A stretch of 39,445 bases of DNA, taken from assembly GCA_022841645.1 (NCBI GenBank), contig JALHRC010000007.1, forward strand, positions 13,965-53,409. The letters run 5' to 3'. Position 1 is the first letter of the stretch. The number at the start of each line of letters is the position of its first letter. Under the pieces are notes generated by a model. That model did not search any database. It saw nothing but the letters and a program-made list of their open reading frames with translations, and was not told where the DNA came from. Positions 13,466-21,552 of this stretch are shown piece by piece. Origin of the DNA: Minisyncoccota bacterium. Lineage in GTDB: Bacteria > Patescibacteriota > Minisyncoccia > Phycocordibacterales > UBA918. Position numbers and translations under genes: made by a program.

Positions 13466-15298
13466 ATGAATCCACTCTCTCTCTTGCGTGAGCGTGGACA
13501 CCTCACCGATGCCCTCTCGCGGCAGGTGGAGGCGGCTGTCGTCGAAAAAAACCTTTCGTATGAAGCAGCTCTCCTCGAGGCAGGTGTAGCCCCCGACATA
13601 GTGCGGGAGATTTTTGCTGAGTACTACCAGGTACCATCGTACGTGCTTGAGGAAGGGGTCACGATTCCGCAAAATATCCTCAGTTACATTCCCGAGGAGT
13701 CGGCCGCTCACTACCGCATAGTGCCGCTCTCGCGCGATGGCGATGTGCTCCTGGTTGGCGTCAATAACCCTGATGACCTACAAGTCCGTGAGGTGCTCAA
13801 TTTTGTAAGCACTAAGCACGACATGCCCTACAAGATCGTGTTCATGCTCGATCGCGATCTCACCGCGGCGCTTAAATTTTACGAAAACCTTAGTGGTGAG
13901 GTGAAAGACGTACTCGGCGGCCTTGAAAACGAACTAGACGCACAGATCGCGGCTGGCTCGGAGGAGAGTCTGCAAGAAACCAAAAAAAATCTTGAGCATA
14001 TCCAAGAAGACGCGCCGGTGACCAAAATTGTAGCGACTATCCTGCGCTATGCGGTCGATGGTGGGGCTTCCGATATTCATATTGAGCCGCGTACTGAGAA
14101 AGTGAATGTGCGTTTCCGCGTGGATGGTTCACTCGCCACTTCGCTCGAGCTTCCTAAGGCGGTGCATCCGGCCGTGGTAGCGCGCGTCAAAATTCTCTCC
14201 TCGATGCGCCTTGACGAGCGTCGTCGTCCGCAAGACGGTCGCTTCTCAGCGATGTTTGATAATCGCAAGATTGACTTTCGTGTGTCGATTCTTCCCACTA
14301 GTTTCGGCGAGAAGGTGGTAATGCGTATTCTTGATAACACGCACGGCGTGCGCACCCTTGAGGACACCGGACTTTCCAAACATCATCTCGATGCAATTCG
14401 TAAAATGAAGGAAGAGCCGTTTGGTATCATTTTGATTTCTGGCCCGACTGGTTCAGGAAAGTCGACCACGCTCTACGCGCTCCTCTCCGAAATGGATCTT
14501 CTTACCAAAAACGTCCTTTCGCTCGAAGATCCAGTGGAGTACAACATTGAAGGGGTGTCGCAGTCGCAAGTGCGGCCGGAGATTGGCTACACGTTTGCCG
14601 CTGGCTTGCGCTCGGCCCTGCGTCAGGACCCTGACATTATTATGGTGGGAGAGATCCGTGATAAAGAAACGGCGCAGCTGGCTATTCAAGCGGCACTTAC
14701 TGGTCACTTGGTGCTCTCTACCATTCACACCAACAACTCGATCGGTGTGGTGCCTCGTCTTATCGACATGGGAGTTGACCCGTACCTGATTGCGCCGACA
14801 TTAAAGCTCGCGATTGCGCAGCGTCTGGCGCGGCGCGTCTACAAGGACACTGGCCGCGAGGAACCGGTCTCGAAAAGCATGGAACTCATGATGAACGAAA
14901 CGTTTAAAACACTTCCGTCTAAATACCACGACCGTATCCCCAAAGGTCGCACCATCGTACATCCACAACCATCGCCGCAGAGCACCACGGGTCTTAAGGG
15001 TCGCGTTGCTATTATGGAAGTGCTCGAAGTCAACGACCAAATACAAGAGCTAATTCTAAAGAATGCTTCAGAAGAGCAAATCTACAACGTGGCCCGCTCA
15101 CACGGCTTTATGACCATGCAAGAGGACGCCATTATCAAAGCGCTCGAGCACGCCATTCCCTACGAAGAAATGAATGCTTTTGGGAGTAAGGCGGGAGTGG
15201 AGTTTGCCCTCGACGAGCCGCTTCCTACTGTCGATAACCACGACACGTCCCTTCTTACACCAGCTATAATAAAGGGTGATGAAGATCTTACTGGTTGA
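13466..15298 (+). CDS. pilB: Type IV pilus extension ATPase PilB (GspE family)
   Basis: The 610 residues contain an N-terminal GspE-II (MshEN-like) domain (1-150), then the secretion ATPase core with Walker A GPTGSGKST at 326-334, Asp box near 351-356 (LSLEDP), Walker B IIMVGEIRD at 391-399 and His box LTGHLVLSTIHTN at 411-423. It drives pilin polymerisation from the cytoplasmic face. Between residues 435 and 500, where PilB/GspE proteins usually have a four-cysteine zinc motif, there are no cysteines at all. It is followed by, and overlaps, a receiver-domain gene. Confidence 0.95.
   Translation: MNPLSLLRERGHLTDALSRQVEAAVVEKNLSYEAALLEAGVAPDIVREIFAEYYQVPSYVLEEGVTIPQNILSYIPEESAAHYRIVPLSRDGDVLLVGVNNPDDLQVREVLNFVSTKHDMPYKIVFMLDRDLTAALKFYENLSGEVKDVLGGLENELDAQIAAGSEESLQETKKNLEHIQEDAPVTKIVATILRYAVDGGASDIHIEPRTEKVNVRFRVDGSLATSLELPKAVHPAVVARVKILSSMRLDERRRPQDGRFSAMFDNRKIDFRVSILPTSFGEKVVMRILDNTHGVRTLEDTGLSKHHLDAIRKMKEEPFGIILISGPTGSGKSTTLYALLSEMDLLTKNVLSLEDPVEYNIEGVSQSQVRPEIGYTFAAGLRSALRQDPDIIMVGEIRDKETAQLAIQAALTGHLVLSTIHTNNSIGVVPRLIDMGVDPYLIAPTLKLAIAQRLARRVYKDTGREEPVSKSMELMMNETFKTLPSKYHDRIPKGRTIVHPQPSPQSTTGLKGRVAIMEVLEVNDQIQELILKNASEEQIYNVARSHGFMTMQEDAIIKALEHAIPYEEMNAFGSKAGVEFALDEPLPTVDNHDTSLLTPAIIKGDEDLTG
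15265..15270 (+). promoter_or_regulatory. -10 box of the receiver gene
   Basis: TATAAT inside the end of pilB, 8 nt before the ATG at 15279. Confidence 0.55.
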
Positions 15299-15647
15299 CG
15301 ATGACAATTTTCTGCGTGACATGTACGCCACTAAGTTCACCCAAGGTGGGCACGAGGTGGTGGCCGTTGACAGTGGCGCGTCGGCCCTTACGGCACTGAG
15401 TCAGGCCAGTGACTTTTCGGTGGTGATGCTTGATATGGTAATGCCAGGCATGAGCGGGCTTGAACTTCTGGTAAAAATCAAAGAGCAGTATCCCGCGCTT
15501 CCAGCAAAACTCATCGTACTCTCAAACCAAGGCCAGGAGGAAGATATACGTGAGGCTACCGAAGCTGGTGCCTCGGCCTACATTATCAAAGCTGAATCGG
15601 TACCGAGTGAAGTCCTCTCAAAAGTAGAAGCAATCTGCGCTGGCTAA
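15279..15647 (+). CDS. CheY-like stand-alone response regulator receiver
   Basis: A single receiver domain of 122 residues with the acidic pocket VDDD at 6-9, phospho-acceptor Asp52 in VMLDMVMPG, a Ser in the switch position (VLSNQ) and the conserved Lys in AYIIKAE near 102. There is no output domain. Its position between the pilB extension and pilT retraction ATPases suggests it tunes pilus motor activity, as CheY-like proteins do for twitching. No histidine kinase is in the window. A GTG at 15276 would add one residue; TATAAT just upstream favours a leaderless ATG. Confidence 0.92.
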   Translation: MKILLVDDDNFLRDMYATKFTQGGHEVVAVDSGASALTALSQASDFSVVMLDMVMPGMSGLELLVKIKEQYPALPAKLIVLSNQGQEEDIREATEAGASAYIIKAESVPSEVLSKVEAICAG

Positions 15648-15661
15648 GGCCCGTCATTATT

Positions 15662-16729
15662 ATGTCAGTTGACTACAAGCGAGAACTGGGCGCCCTCATC
15701 GAGTTGGTTTTGGCCGAAGCGGCATCAGACTTGCATTTTTCTGTGGGTGCTCATCCCATCATTCGCGTCGCGGGGTCACTGATCCCACTCCTTAAAAAAC
15801 CGATTCTTGCCGAAGAAGATGTTGACGGTTTTGCGAAGGTACTCATTCGGAAAGACATCTACGAGCGCTACGCTACTCGACGCGAAGTTGACTTTTCCTT
15901 TGAGAATGCTGACGGTGTGCGTTTTCGTGGCAACGGCTTTTATCAGCGTGGGCGGATGGCGCTGGCGCTTCGCCTTATTCCGAACGTCATTCGCACATTT
16001 AAGGAGCTCAATCTTCCGCCGGTACTCGAGAGCTTTACGCAGCGTACCCAGGGCTTCTTTCTCTGTGTGGGTCCGGTAGGGCAGGGCAAATCGACGACAC
16101 TCGCCGCCATGGTGAATCATATTAATCAGACGCGGGCCGAGCATATCGTCACTATCGAAGACCCGATTGAGTACATCTATACCGAAGACAAGGCGCTCAT
16201 TGACCAGCGTGAGGTGGGGCTCGATACCGAAAGCTTCCATGCCGCTCTTAACGCTGCCTTTCGACAAGATGTAGACGTGATTCTCGTCGGTGAAATGCGC
16301 AACGCCGAAACCATCGCCACTGCTGTAACAGCAGCTGAAACAGGCCATTTGGTGTACTCCACCCTCCACACCAATGACGCTGCCCAGACCATCAACCGCA
16401 TCATTGATTCATTTCCTGGCGATCAGCAAAACCAGATCCGCACCCAGCTCGCCGCGTCACTTATTGCAGTGTTTTCCCAGCGCCTTATTCCGCACATTTC
16501 AGGGGGTATGGTGCCAGCCTATGAGCTGCTTATCAATAATAGTGCGGTAGCAAACTTGGTCCGGGAAAACCGCATCCACGAGATCCCTTCCGTTATAGAA
16601 ACGGGTCTCGAGCAGGGTATGATCGATATGAATCGTTCGCTCCTCAAGCTTGTGCAAAACGGCGATATCACGGTCGAAAATGCGTTTCATTATTCGATAA
16701 ATCCCAAAGGCCTCGAACGCCTCATCTAG
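15662..16729 (+). CDS. pilT: Type IV pilus retraction ATPase PilT
   Basis: The 355 residues match PilT in length and layout: N-terminal PAS-like domain, Walker A at 137-145, Asp box (IVTIEDPIEY), Walker B (DVILVGEMRN), His box (ETGHLVYSTLHTND) and a late VANLVRENRIHEI segment equivalent to the PilT AIRNLIRE motif. PilT depolymerises pili and gives twitching and DNA pull-in. Walker A reads GPVGQGKST rather than the usual GPTGSGKST; Lys and Ser/Thr are kept, so activity is expected. It begins just after the receiver gene and two bases before pilC. Confidence 0.94.
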   Translation: MSVDYKRELGALIELVLAEAASDLHFSVGAHPIIRVAGSLIPLLKKPILAEEDVDGFAKVLIRKDIYERYATRREVDFSFENADGVRFRGNGFYQRGRMALALRLIPNVIRTFKELNLPPVLESFTQRTQGFFLCVGPVGQGKSTTLAAMVNHINQTRAEHIVTIEDPIEYIYTEDKALIDQREVGLDTESFHAALNAAFRQDVDVILVGEMRNAETIATAVTAAETGHLVYSTLHTNDAAQTINRIIDSFPGDQQNQIRTQLAASLIAVFSQRLIPHISGGMVPAYELLINNSAVANLVRENRIHEIPSVIETGLEQGMIDMNRSLLKLVQNGDITVENAFHYSINPKGLERLI

Positions 16730-16731
16730 CT

Positions 16732-17949
16732 ATGCTTTTTAAGTACGTTGCGGTTGATAAGGCGAGAGTCCAACGCGAAGGGACAGTGGAAGCTGCCACC
16801 ATCGACGCCGCTATTGATGCGGTGCAAAGACGCGGCTATACCGTTACCTCGATTGATCCCATTGACGAACAGAAGTCGCTCCAAGACCTCTTGCATTTTG
16901 ATCTGGCTTTTTTTAAGAGTATTTCTAACAAGGATATTGTTATTTTGTCGCGACAAATTTCCACCTTGTTTCAGGCCCATGTTTCGCCCCTCCGGATCTT
17001 TCGCCTCCTTTCCGCCGAGGTGGGTAACGTGCAGCTGCAGGTCGTGATGAACAAAATTGTGGACGACCTCCAAGGCGGGAGTTCAATCTCACGCGCGATG
17101 GCCGCCCACCCGCACGTGTTTTCTTCTTTTTACGTCAACATGGTACGCGCCGGTGAAGAATCAGGCTCGCTTGAGAAATCCTTCGCGTATTTGGCTGATT
17201 ACCTTGACCGCTCGTACGAAATTATCGCCAAGGCGCGCAACGCGCTTGTCTACCCAGCTTTTGTCATCGGCATCTTTGTTCTGGTAATGGGGCTCATGCT
17301 CACCTTGGTGATCCCTAAGATCGCTCAGATTCTTACTGACTCGGGTCAGGAGCTTCCCATCTATACCAAGATTGTCATCGGTCTTTCCAATTTTATGGTG
17401 GATTACATCGGTCTCATTTTTATCGCGCTTGCCGCTGCGGGGGTGGGGATATGGCGTTTTGCCAAGACCGATGTAGGACGACATTCAATTGATGAATTCA
17501 AGATCAGGGCGCCGGTATTAGGCAACCTGCAGCGCAAGCTCCTTTTGGCGCGTATCTGCGACAACCTCTCGACCATGCTTGGAAACGGTGTATCGATGGT
17601 GCAGGCGCTTGAGGTAACGGCCGACGTAGTCGATAACATGATCTATAAGGAAATCATCGAGTCGGCGCTCTACGAAGTGAAAGGAGGTCGTTCCTTTGCC
17701 GACTCAATTAGTGAGTATCCAGAAATTCCTTCAGTACTTTCACAAATGGTGCGCGTGGGTGAGGAAACCGGTAGTCTCTCAGAAATTATGAACACGCTCG
17801 CGAACTTCTATCGTCGTGAAGTCAATCAGGCGGTTGATACCATGATCGACCTTATTGAGCCAGCGATGATTGTGCTCCTGGGTCTTGGGGTAGGTGTGCT
17901 CCTCGCGTCGGTACTGATGCCGATCTACAACATGACAAACGCGTTCTAA
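16732..17949 (+). CDS. pilC: Type IV pilus platform protein PilC
   Basis: This 405-residue inner-membrane protein has two GspF repeats (about 70-190 and 270-395), each with the VRAGEESGSLE / VRVGEETGSLS signature, and three or four membrane helices. PilC is the rotor-like platform that couples PilB and PilT to the growing pilin fibre. It starts three bases after the pilT stop, so the two are co-transcribed. It is the last gene of the first pilus block; HicBA follows. Confidence 0.95.
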   Translation: MLFKYVAVDKARVQREGTVEAATIDAAIDAVQRRGYTVTSIDPIDEQKSLQDLLHFDLAFFKSISNKDIVILSRQISTLFQAHVSPLRIFRLLSAEVGNVQLQVVMNKIVDDLQGGSSISRAMAAHPHVFSSFYVNMVRAGEESGSLEKSFAYLADYLDRSYEIIAKARNALVYPAFVIGIFVLVMGLMLTLVIPKIAQILTDSGQELPIYTKIVIGLSNFMVDYIGLIFIALAAAGVGIWRFAKTDVGRHSIDEFKIRAPVLGNLQRKLLLARICDNLSTMLGNGVSMVQALEVTADVVDNMIYKEIIESALYEVKGGRSFADSISEYPEIPSVLSQMVRVGEETGSLSEIMNTLANFYRREVNQAVDTMIDLIEPAMIVLLGLGVGVLLASVLMPIYNMTNAF

Positions 17950-18023
17950 TGATTCTACGTTGCCGCCCGCGTATTCGCCGGCCGACGGCCTGAGTCGTTA
18001 TCGCATAAATAGTAATACTGTGG

Positions 18024-18029
18024 TATAAT
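18024..18029 (+). promoter_or_regulatory. -10 box of hicBA
   Basis: TATAAT, 6 nt before the ATG at 18036. Confidence 0.6.
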
Positions 18030-18035
18030 ATAGTT

Positions 18036-18278
18036 ATGGAGCAGTCAGACAATGTATCGATTCCTATTATTCTAGAACCACAACCAGAAGGGGGGTTCTT
18101 GGTGCGCGTGCCCGCTTTGCCTGAGGTGGTGACAGAAGGTGAAACCGAAGCAGAAGCGCTTGCTATGGCTGAAGATGCTATTAAATTAGCTCTGGTTGAA
18201 AGAGATGCACAGAAGGGAGGAGGCTTCGGTGTTTCTCCTCTGGTACCGACGGTTCACGTGCTGACTGTCGCTGTATGA
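18036..18278 (+). CDS. hicB: HicB-family antitoxin
   Basis: The 80 residues fit the partial RNase H-like HicB fold: IPIILEPQPEGGFLVRVPAL, then PEVVTEGETEAEALAMAEDA. HicB neutralises HicA. There is no C-terminal DNA-binding extension, so repression of its own promoter would need the short form alone or another factor. The stop overlaps the hicA ATG by 4 nt (ATGA). The antitoxin-first order differs from classical hicAB but is common in short HicB pairs. The pair sits inside the pilus region. Confidence 0.88.
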   Translation: MEQSDNVSIPIILEPQPEGGFLVRVPALPEVVTEGETEAEALAMAEDAIKLALVERDAQKGGGFGVSPLVPTVHVLTVAV

Positions 18279-18508
18279 GTGACGGACTTCCGGTGCTTAC
18301 CGGGAAGGTTGCGGTACGCGCTTTGGAGCGAGCGGGTTTTTTCGTGAGCCGGGTATCTGGTAGTCATCATGTGCTTATCAAAGCAGAGCCGGAGCGCACC
18401 ACTATCGTGGTGCCTGTCCACGGTAGCCGCGAATTAACGTCAGGCACTTTGCGTGCAATTATTCGGCAGGCCAATATGAGTGTTGCAGAGTTTTGTGAAT
18501 ATCTTTGA
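18275..18508 (+). CDS. hicA: HicA-family mRNA interferase toxin
   Basis: The 77-residue dsRBD-like HicA fold is recognisable: LTGKVAVRALERAGFFVSR, then the catalytic-histidine motif GSHHVLIK (His31/His32) and IVVPVHGSRELTSGTLRAII at the C-terminal half. HicA cleaves mRNA without needing the ribosome and is blocked by HicB. The key histidine is present, so the toxin looks active. Translated by coupling from hicB. Confidence 0.9.
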   Translation: MSDGLPVLTGKVAVRALERAGFFVSRVSGSHHVLIKAEPERTTIVVPVHGSRELTSGTLRAIIRQANMSVAEFCEYL

Positions 18509-18595
18509 AACGAAGGAGCTAAGAAACAACGAGACTGGTTGTCTTCGACCAATTCCACTATCCCCACCCCCACCCCTACGTTGCCACGGAGGTCG

Positions 18596-18601
18596 TATAA
18601 T
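18596..18601 (+). promoter_or_regulatory. -10 box upstream of the first pilin
   Basis: TATAAT about 97 nt before the pilin ATG. The implied leader contains a CTACGT/ACGTAG hairpin near 18610. Confidence 0.45.
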
Positions 18602-18602
18602 T

Positions 18603-18689
18603 ATGGAAGCTACGTACAACGTAGACTACTTTCAGGCTTCAGGTACACAGCTGATATCTGAAGCGGGGAGGTTTATTCCATACGATTAA
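18603..18689 (+). CDS. Possible 28-aa leader peptide before the pilin
   Basis: ATG 18603 opens 28 codons (MEATYNVDYFQASGTQLISE, then AGRFIPYD) and stops 9 nt before the pilin ATG. The ATG is only one base after the TATAAT box, too close for a transcript start to include it, which speaks against expression from that promoter. It may be chance; noted because it fills the pilin leader. Confidence 0.2.
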   Translation: MEATYNVDYFQASGTQLISEAGRFIPYD

Positions 18690-18698
18690 TATAACTTC

Positions 18699-19148
18699 AT
18701 GATTCAAACTCTACGCGAACGCGGCTTCACGCTCATCGAGCTCCTCGTCGTTATCGCAATTATTGGTATTTTAGCAGCGACGGTGTTGGCGGCACTAGGT
18801 ACTGCACGAAGTAGTGGTAATGACGCCTCGGCAAAAAGTAGTGCCAATTCATTTAAAGCGCAGGCTGAGCTTATTTACACTACGGCAAATTCATACGCCA
18901 CGGTTTGTTCGAACGCATCAACCACAGCTCTTCGCTCGGCGATTACCAACAACGACGCTGATACTGATATGTCAAATGATGCAACGCAAACCGCGGGTAA
19001 TACTGTCTGTAATGATGATGTTAATGGTTACGCGCTTAGTGTGGCACTCAACAACACCGCTGGAGGTAACTTCTTCTGTGTAGATAGCTCTGGCAATAGC
19101 ACAACCACAAATGCTCTGCTCTCCCCTGGCACTGATATTAGCTGTTGA
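18699..19148 (+). CDS. Type IV pilin (major pilin candidate 1)
   Basis: A short basic leader MIQTLRERG precedes the prepilin cleavage site G|FTLIE and the hydrophobic helix [20 protein letters not shown], the class III signal of type IVa pilins. The mature protein is about 140 residues with four cysteines (VCSNAS, TVCND, FFCVD and the terminal SC), consistent with two disulphides in the globular head. Glu5 of the mature protein is present. It is followed by a strong terminator and a second pilin with an almost identical N-terminus. PilD encoded downstream would cleave and methylate it. Confidence 0.93.
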   Translation: MIQTLRERGFTLIELLVVIAIIGILAATVLAALGTARSSGNDASAKSSANSFKAQAELIYTTANSYATVCSNASTTALRSAITNNDADTDMSNDATQTAGNTVCNDDVNGYALSVALNNTAGGNFFCVDSSGNSTTTNALLSPGTDISC

Positions 19149-19177
19149 TATCAGATAATTCTTAAAAGAATTTGCTT

Positions 19178-19208
19178 CACAAAAAGTGCCCACAAGGCAC
19201 TTTTTGTG
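19178..19208 (+). terminator. Terminator between the two pilin genes
   Basis: A 13-bp stem CACAAAAAGTGCC with its complement and loop CACAA; the T run is inside the stem. Confidence 0.85.
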
Positions 19209-19222
19209 TCATCCTGCTCTGG

Positions 19223-19228
19223 TAAAAT
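19223..19228 (+). promoter_or_regulatory. -10 box of the second pilin
   Basis: TAAAAT, 6 nt before the ATG at 19235. Confidence 0.5.
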
Positions 19229-19234
19229 ATTCGT

Positions 19235-19654
19235 ATGAAACAAAAAGGCTTCACGCTCATCGAGCTCCTCGTCGTTATCGCAATTATTGGTATTTTGGCA
19301 GCGACGGTCCTTGCTGCGCTGGGAAGGGCGCGTGAAAGCGCGGTTGAAGCGAAGATAAAATCAGAGATGAATAGTATTACAAAGCAAGCGGCACAAGTGG
19401 AGTCGGTGGCGTTTACTTACGACGAGGTGTGCGGCACAAACGGGTATACCCAAAACGCCCAAATAGTAACCTTGATTGCTGCTATTGAAACATCTACTGG
19501 TGCAGATACCGTTGTGTGCAGTAGCTCCCCCGGGGCGTTTGCTCTCTCGGTGCCACTTGGAGGCGTGCACTGGTGTGTGGACAACGAAGGAACAGCGCGC
19601 GAAATTAGTGCCGCTATTATTGAAAACGCAGACTTTGCTTGCCCAGCATCGTAG
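19235..19654 (+). CDS. Type IV pilin (candidate 2)
   Basis: The leader MKQKG is followed by |[19 protein letters not shown], the same signal and helix as the upstream pilin. 62 nt (19247-19308) match 18723-18784 at 61 positions, including synonymous sites, after which the sequences diverge quickly. The head again has four cysteines (EVCGT, VVCSS, HWCVD, FACPA). It probably arose by duplication with continuing gene conversion of the signal/helix segment. It has its own promoter and a preceding terminator, so the two pilins can be expressed separately. Confidence 0.93.
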   Translation: MKQKGFTLIELLVVIAIIGILAATVLAALGRARESAVEAKIKSEMNSITKQAAQVESVAFTYDEVCGTNGYTQNAQIVTLIAAIETSTGADTVVCSSSPGAFALSVPLGGVHWCVDNEGTAREISAAIIENADFACPAS

Positions 19655-19762
19655 GTAAAGGAGGACGTGAGTGGGTGCCCACACTTCTCTGCTCTGTGGG
19701 AGCAGCGGCCTCGCGCTGGCGTGCCGCTGTTGGTTTCGGATGCTCCGTTGGTAGCCGCTGCT

Positions 19763-19784
19763 GTAGTACGATCGATCGTACTAC
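19763..19784. repeat. 22-nt perfect palindrome (GTACGATCGATCGTAC core)
   Basis: GTAGTACGATC with its exact complement, no spacer. The inner 18 nt (19766-19783) recur at 19938-19955 with one change. Confidence 0.75.
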
Positions 19785-19857
19785 TTGTGCGTTGACATTA
19801 GAGATCTCGACCCTTTCACTGCGTTCCCCAAAAACACCGTGATATCGTCTTTAAAAC

Positions 19858-19881
19858 ACCGTTATCATATATGATAACGGT
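19858..19881. repeat. 24-nt perfect palindrome
   Basis: ACCGTTATCATA with its exact complement, no spacer. The motif AACACCGT occurs both here and about 24 bp upstream. Confidence 0.75.
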
Positions 19882-19937
19882 TATGCAAAGGCCGGATTTT
19901 TAGAGACAGACCTTTGGGCGCTACGACTACCACCGTC

Positions 19938-19955
19938 GTACGATCGGTCGTACTA
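19938..19955. repeat. Second copy of the GTACGATCGRTCGTACTA motif
   Basis: 17 of 18 nt identical to 19766-19783; an operator-like pair about 170 bp apart. Confidence 0.65.
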
Positions 19956-19971
19956 TCCCACCATCCCACAT

Positions 19972-20005
19972 ACACCACCACTTCATTTAAATGAAGTGGT
20001 GGTGT
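19972..20005. repeat. 34-nt perfect palindrome upstream of prepilin peptidase
   Basis: Arms of 17 nt (ACACCACCACTTCATTT and complement) with no spacer, 30 bp before the pilD -10 box. The 390-bp gap 19655-20046 otherwise shows no convincing gene. Confidence 0.8.
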
Positions 20006-20034
20006 GAGATATGAGAGCCGGCGGAACGGTAGGG

Positions 20035-20040
20035 TATACT
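20035..20040 (+). promoter_or_regulatory. -10 box of pilD
   Basis: TATACT, 6 nt before the ATG at 20047. Confidence 0.6.
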
Positions 20041-20046
20041 TAGCGC

Positions 20047-20919
20047 ATGGTGCTTCCCCTCAGTGAATTTGGCGTACCACTCTGGCTCCTGGTGTCGATC
20101 GCGGCCCTCTTTGGGGCGATAGTCGGTAGTTTTCTTAATGTTGTCATCTACCGGCTTCATACCGGACGTTCGCTCGCGGGGCGGAGCCACTGTCTGTCCT
20201 GCGGCGCACCGCTCTCCGCCCACCATCTCATTCCGCTCTTGTCATATCTCGCACTCCGTGGACGCTGTGCGTTTTGTGGGGCTCGTTTCACCCCGCGTTA
20301 CTTCCTCGTTGAACTCTTCACGGCAGTGTTGTTTGCGCTGGTGGTCGCGACCGCAACCGACGTCGTTTCAGCGGCGCTTCTTCTGCCAGTCATGGCCCTG
20401 CTTGTCGTCACGGTCGTCTATGATATCCGTCACCTGATCATTCCCGACGAGTGTGTACTGGCGCTCTTAGGTCTAGCTACTCTGATCGTTGGCTACCGCG
20501 CTTTCGGTGGGGGAGTGTTCGCTTGGGAGTCACTCCTCCTCGACTTCCTCGCTGCCCTTATGACCATGGCCTTCTTCTTTGCGCTGTGGTGGTCTTCTGG
20601 TGGGCGATGGATTGGCTTTGGAGATGTAAAACTCGCTGGGCCGCTCGCGCTCCTCGTGGGCGACTCCGGAGCGTTTTCGCTGGTGGTCCTTTCCTTCTGG
20701 GTGGGGGCAGGGGTCAGTCTTTTCCTTATGGCCGCGGCAGCGCTTGCTGTCCGTTTAAGGGGAAAAATAAGCTTACCATTCCCAGCCTTACCACTTACAA
20801 TGAAGAGTGCCGTCCCCTTTGCGCCGTTTCTTATCGCTGGCTGCCTCCTCGTGCTGTTCTTTGGTCTCGATGTGCTCACGCTCCTCTCATATGATTCCTT
20901 CGTTCTTCCTTCTTTCTAA
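20047..20919 (+). CDS. pilD: Prepilin peptidase / N-methyltransferase PilD (A24 family)
   Basis: The polytopic membrane protein (290 aa) has the N-terminal GSFLNVVIYRL segment, a four-cysteine zinc loop (C49, C52, C74, C77) and the two catalytic aspartate sites: YDIRHLIIPDE and GFGDVKLAG. It cleaves after the Gly of G|FTLIE signals and methylates the new N-terminus of the pilins and minor pilins in this region. It starts a second pilus block with its own promoter; the next gene, a pseudopilin, overlaps its 3' end by 29 nt. Confidence 0.95.
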   Translation: MVLPLSEFGVPLWLLVSIAALFGAIVGSFLNVVIYRLHTGRSLAGRSHCLSCGAPLSAHHLIPLLSYLALRGRCAFCGARFTPRYFLVELFTAVLFALVVATATDVVSAALLLPVMALLVVTVVYDIRHLIIPDECVLALLGLATLIVGYRAFGGGVFAWESLLLDFLAALMTMAFFFALWWSSGGRWIGFGDVKLAGPLALLVGDSGAFSLVVLSFWVGAGVSLFLMAAAALAVRLRGKISLPFPALPLTMKSAVPFAPFLIAGCLLVLFFGLDVLTLLSYDSFVLPSF

Positions 20920-21547
20920 ATTGTTCACCTTGATTCCGGCCCGACGCTCCGGCCGTGGCTTTGGTTTAGTGGAGCTTCTCGTGAGTATGAGTATTATGGT
21001 GCTCGTCGCTGCGGTGGTGCTCGCCAACCACGACCGTTTTAATAGCGGCGCCCTCCTGCGCTCCCAGGCTTACGAAATTGCATTACGTATACGTGAGATA
21101 CAGACTTCTGCGGTGAGTACGGAGGGGCTTACGGGCGGTGACTATCGTCGGCTATACGGCGCTTCGTTTACTGCTGCTAGCCCCACCAGCATTAATACAT
21201 TTTCAGCGATTCTCGACTCAAGCGGGCGTCTGACTGACCTGCAACCAGTTGGGGCACCAACACTTCTCGATGATCGTTTTGAAATTACGTGCATTAAGGC
21301 ACTCACCCTTACGGGTGAAGAGCAAGGTGCCTGTCGTGCGGCGGCGCTTGGAATGTATGCTGTGTTTCGTCGGCCCAATTATGATGCACGCTTCTATCGT
21401 CATGGAACAAATACACTTTTTACCGGTATTAATGCCATTTCAGGTATGCGTATCTATGTGGGGGCGCGGGGATCAAGCGCCAGCCGCGACGAAAGTAACG
21501 AGCGTAGTATTACCATCACCCGCGCTGGACAAATCACTGTGCAATAA
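20891..21547 (+). CDS. Minor pilin / GspH-like pseudopilin
   Basis: The start ATG 20891 lies inside the end of pilD and gives a leader of 23 residues ending RRSGRG, then |FGLVELLVSMSIMVLVAAVVL. The mature Glu5 is present. The roughly 195-residue head has two cysteines (TCIKAL, GACRAA) close enough for one disulphide. Minor pilins of the FimT/GspH type prime pilus assembly. First of four consecutive minor pilin genes. Confidence 0.85.
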   Translation: MIPSFFLLSKLFTLIPARRSGRGFGLVELLVSMSIMVLVAAVVLANHDRFNSGALLRSQAYEIALRIREIQTSAVSTEGLTGGDYRRLYGASFTAASPTSINTFSAILDSSGRLTDLQPVGAPTLLDDRFEITCIKALTLTGEEQGACRAAALGMYAVFRRPNYDARFYRHGTNTLFTGINAISGMRIYVGARGSSASRDESNERSITITRAGQITVQ

Positions 21548-21552
21548 TAGCT

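Noticed and set aside
15662-16729. Inactive PilT because of the unusual Walker A GPVGQGKST
   Set aside because: The catalytic Lys and Ser/Thr, Asp box, Walker B and His box are all intact, so activity is expected.
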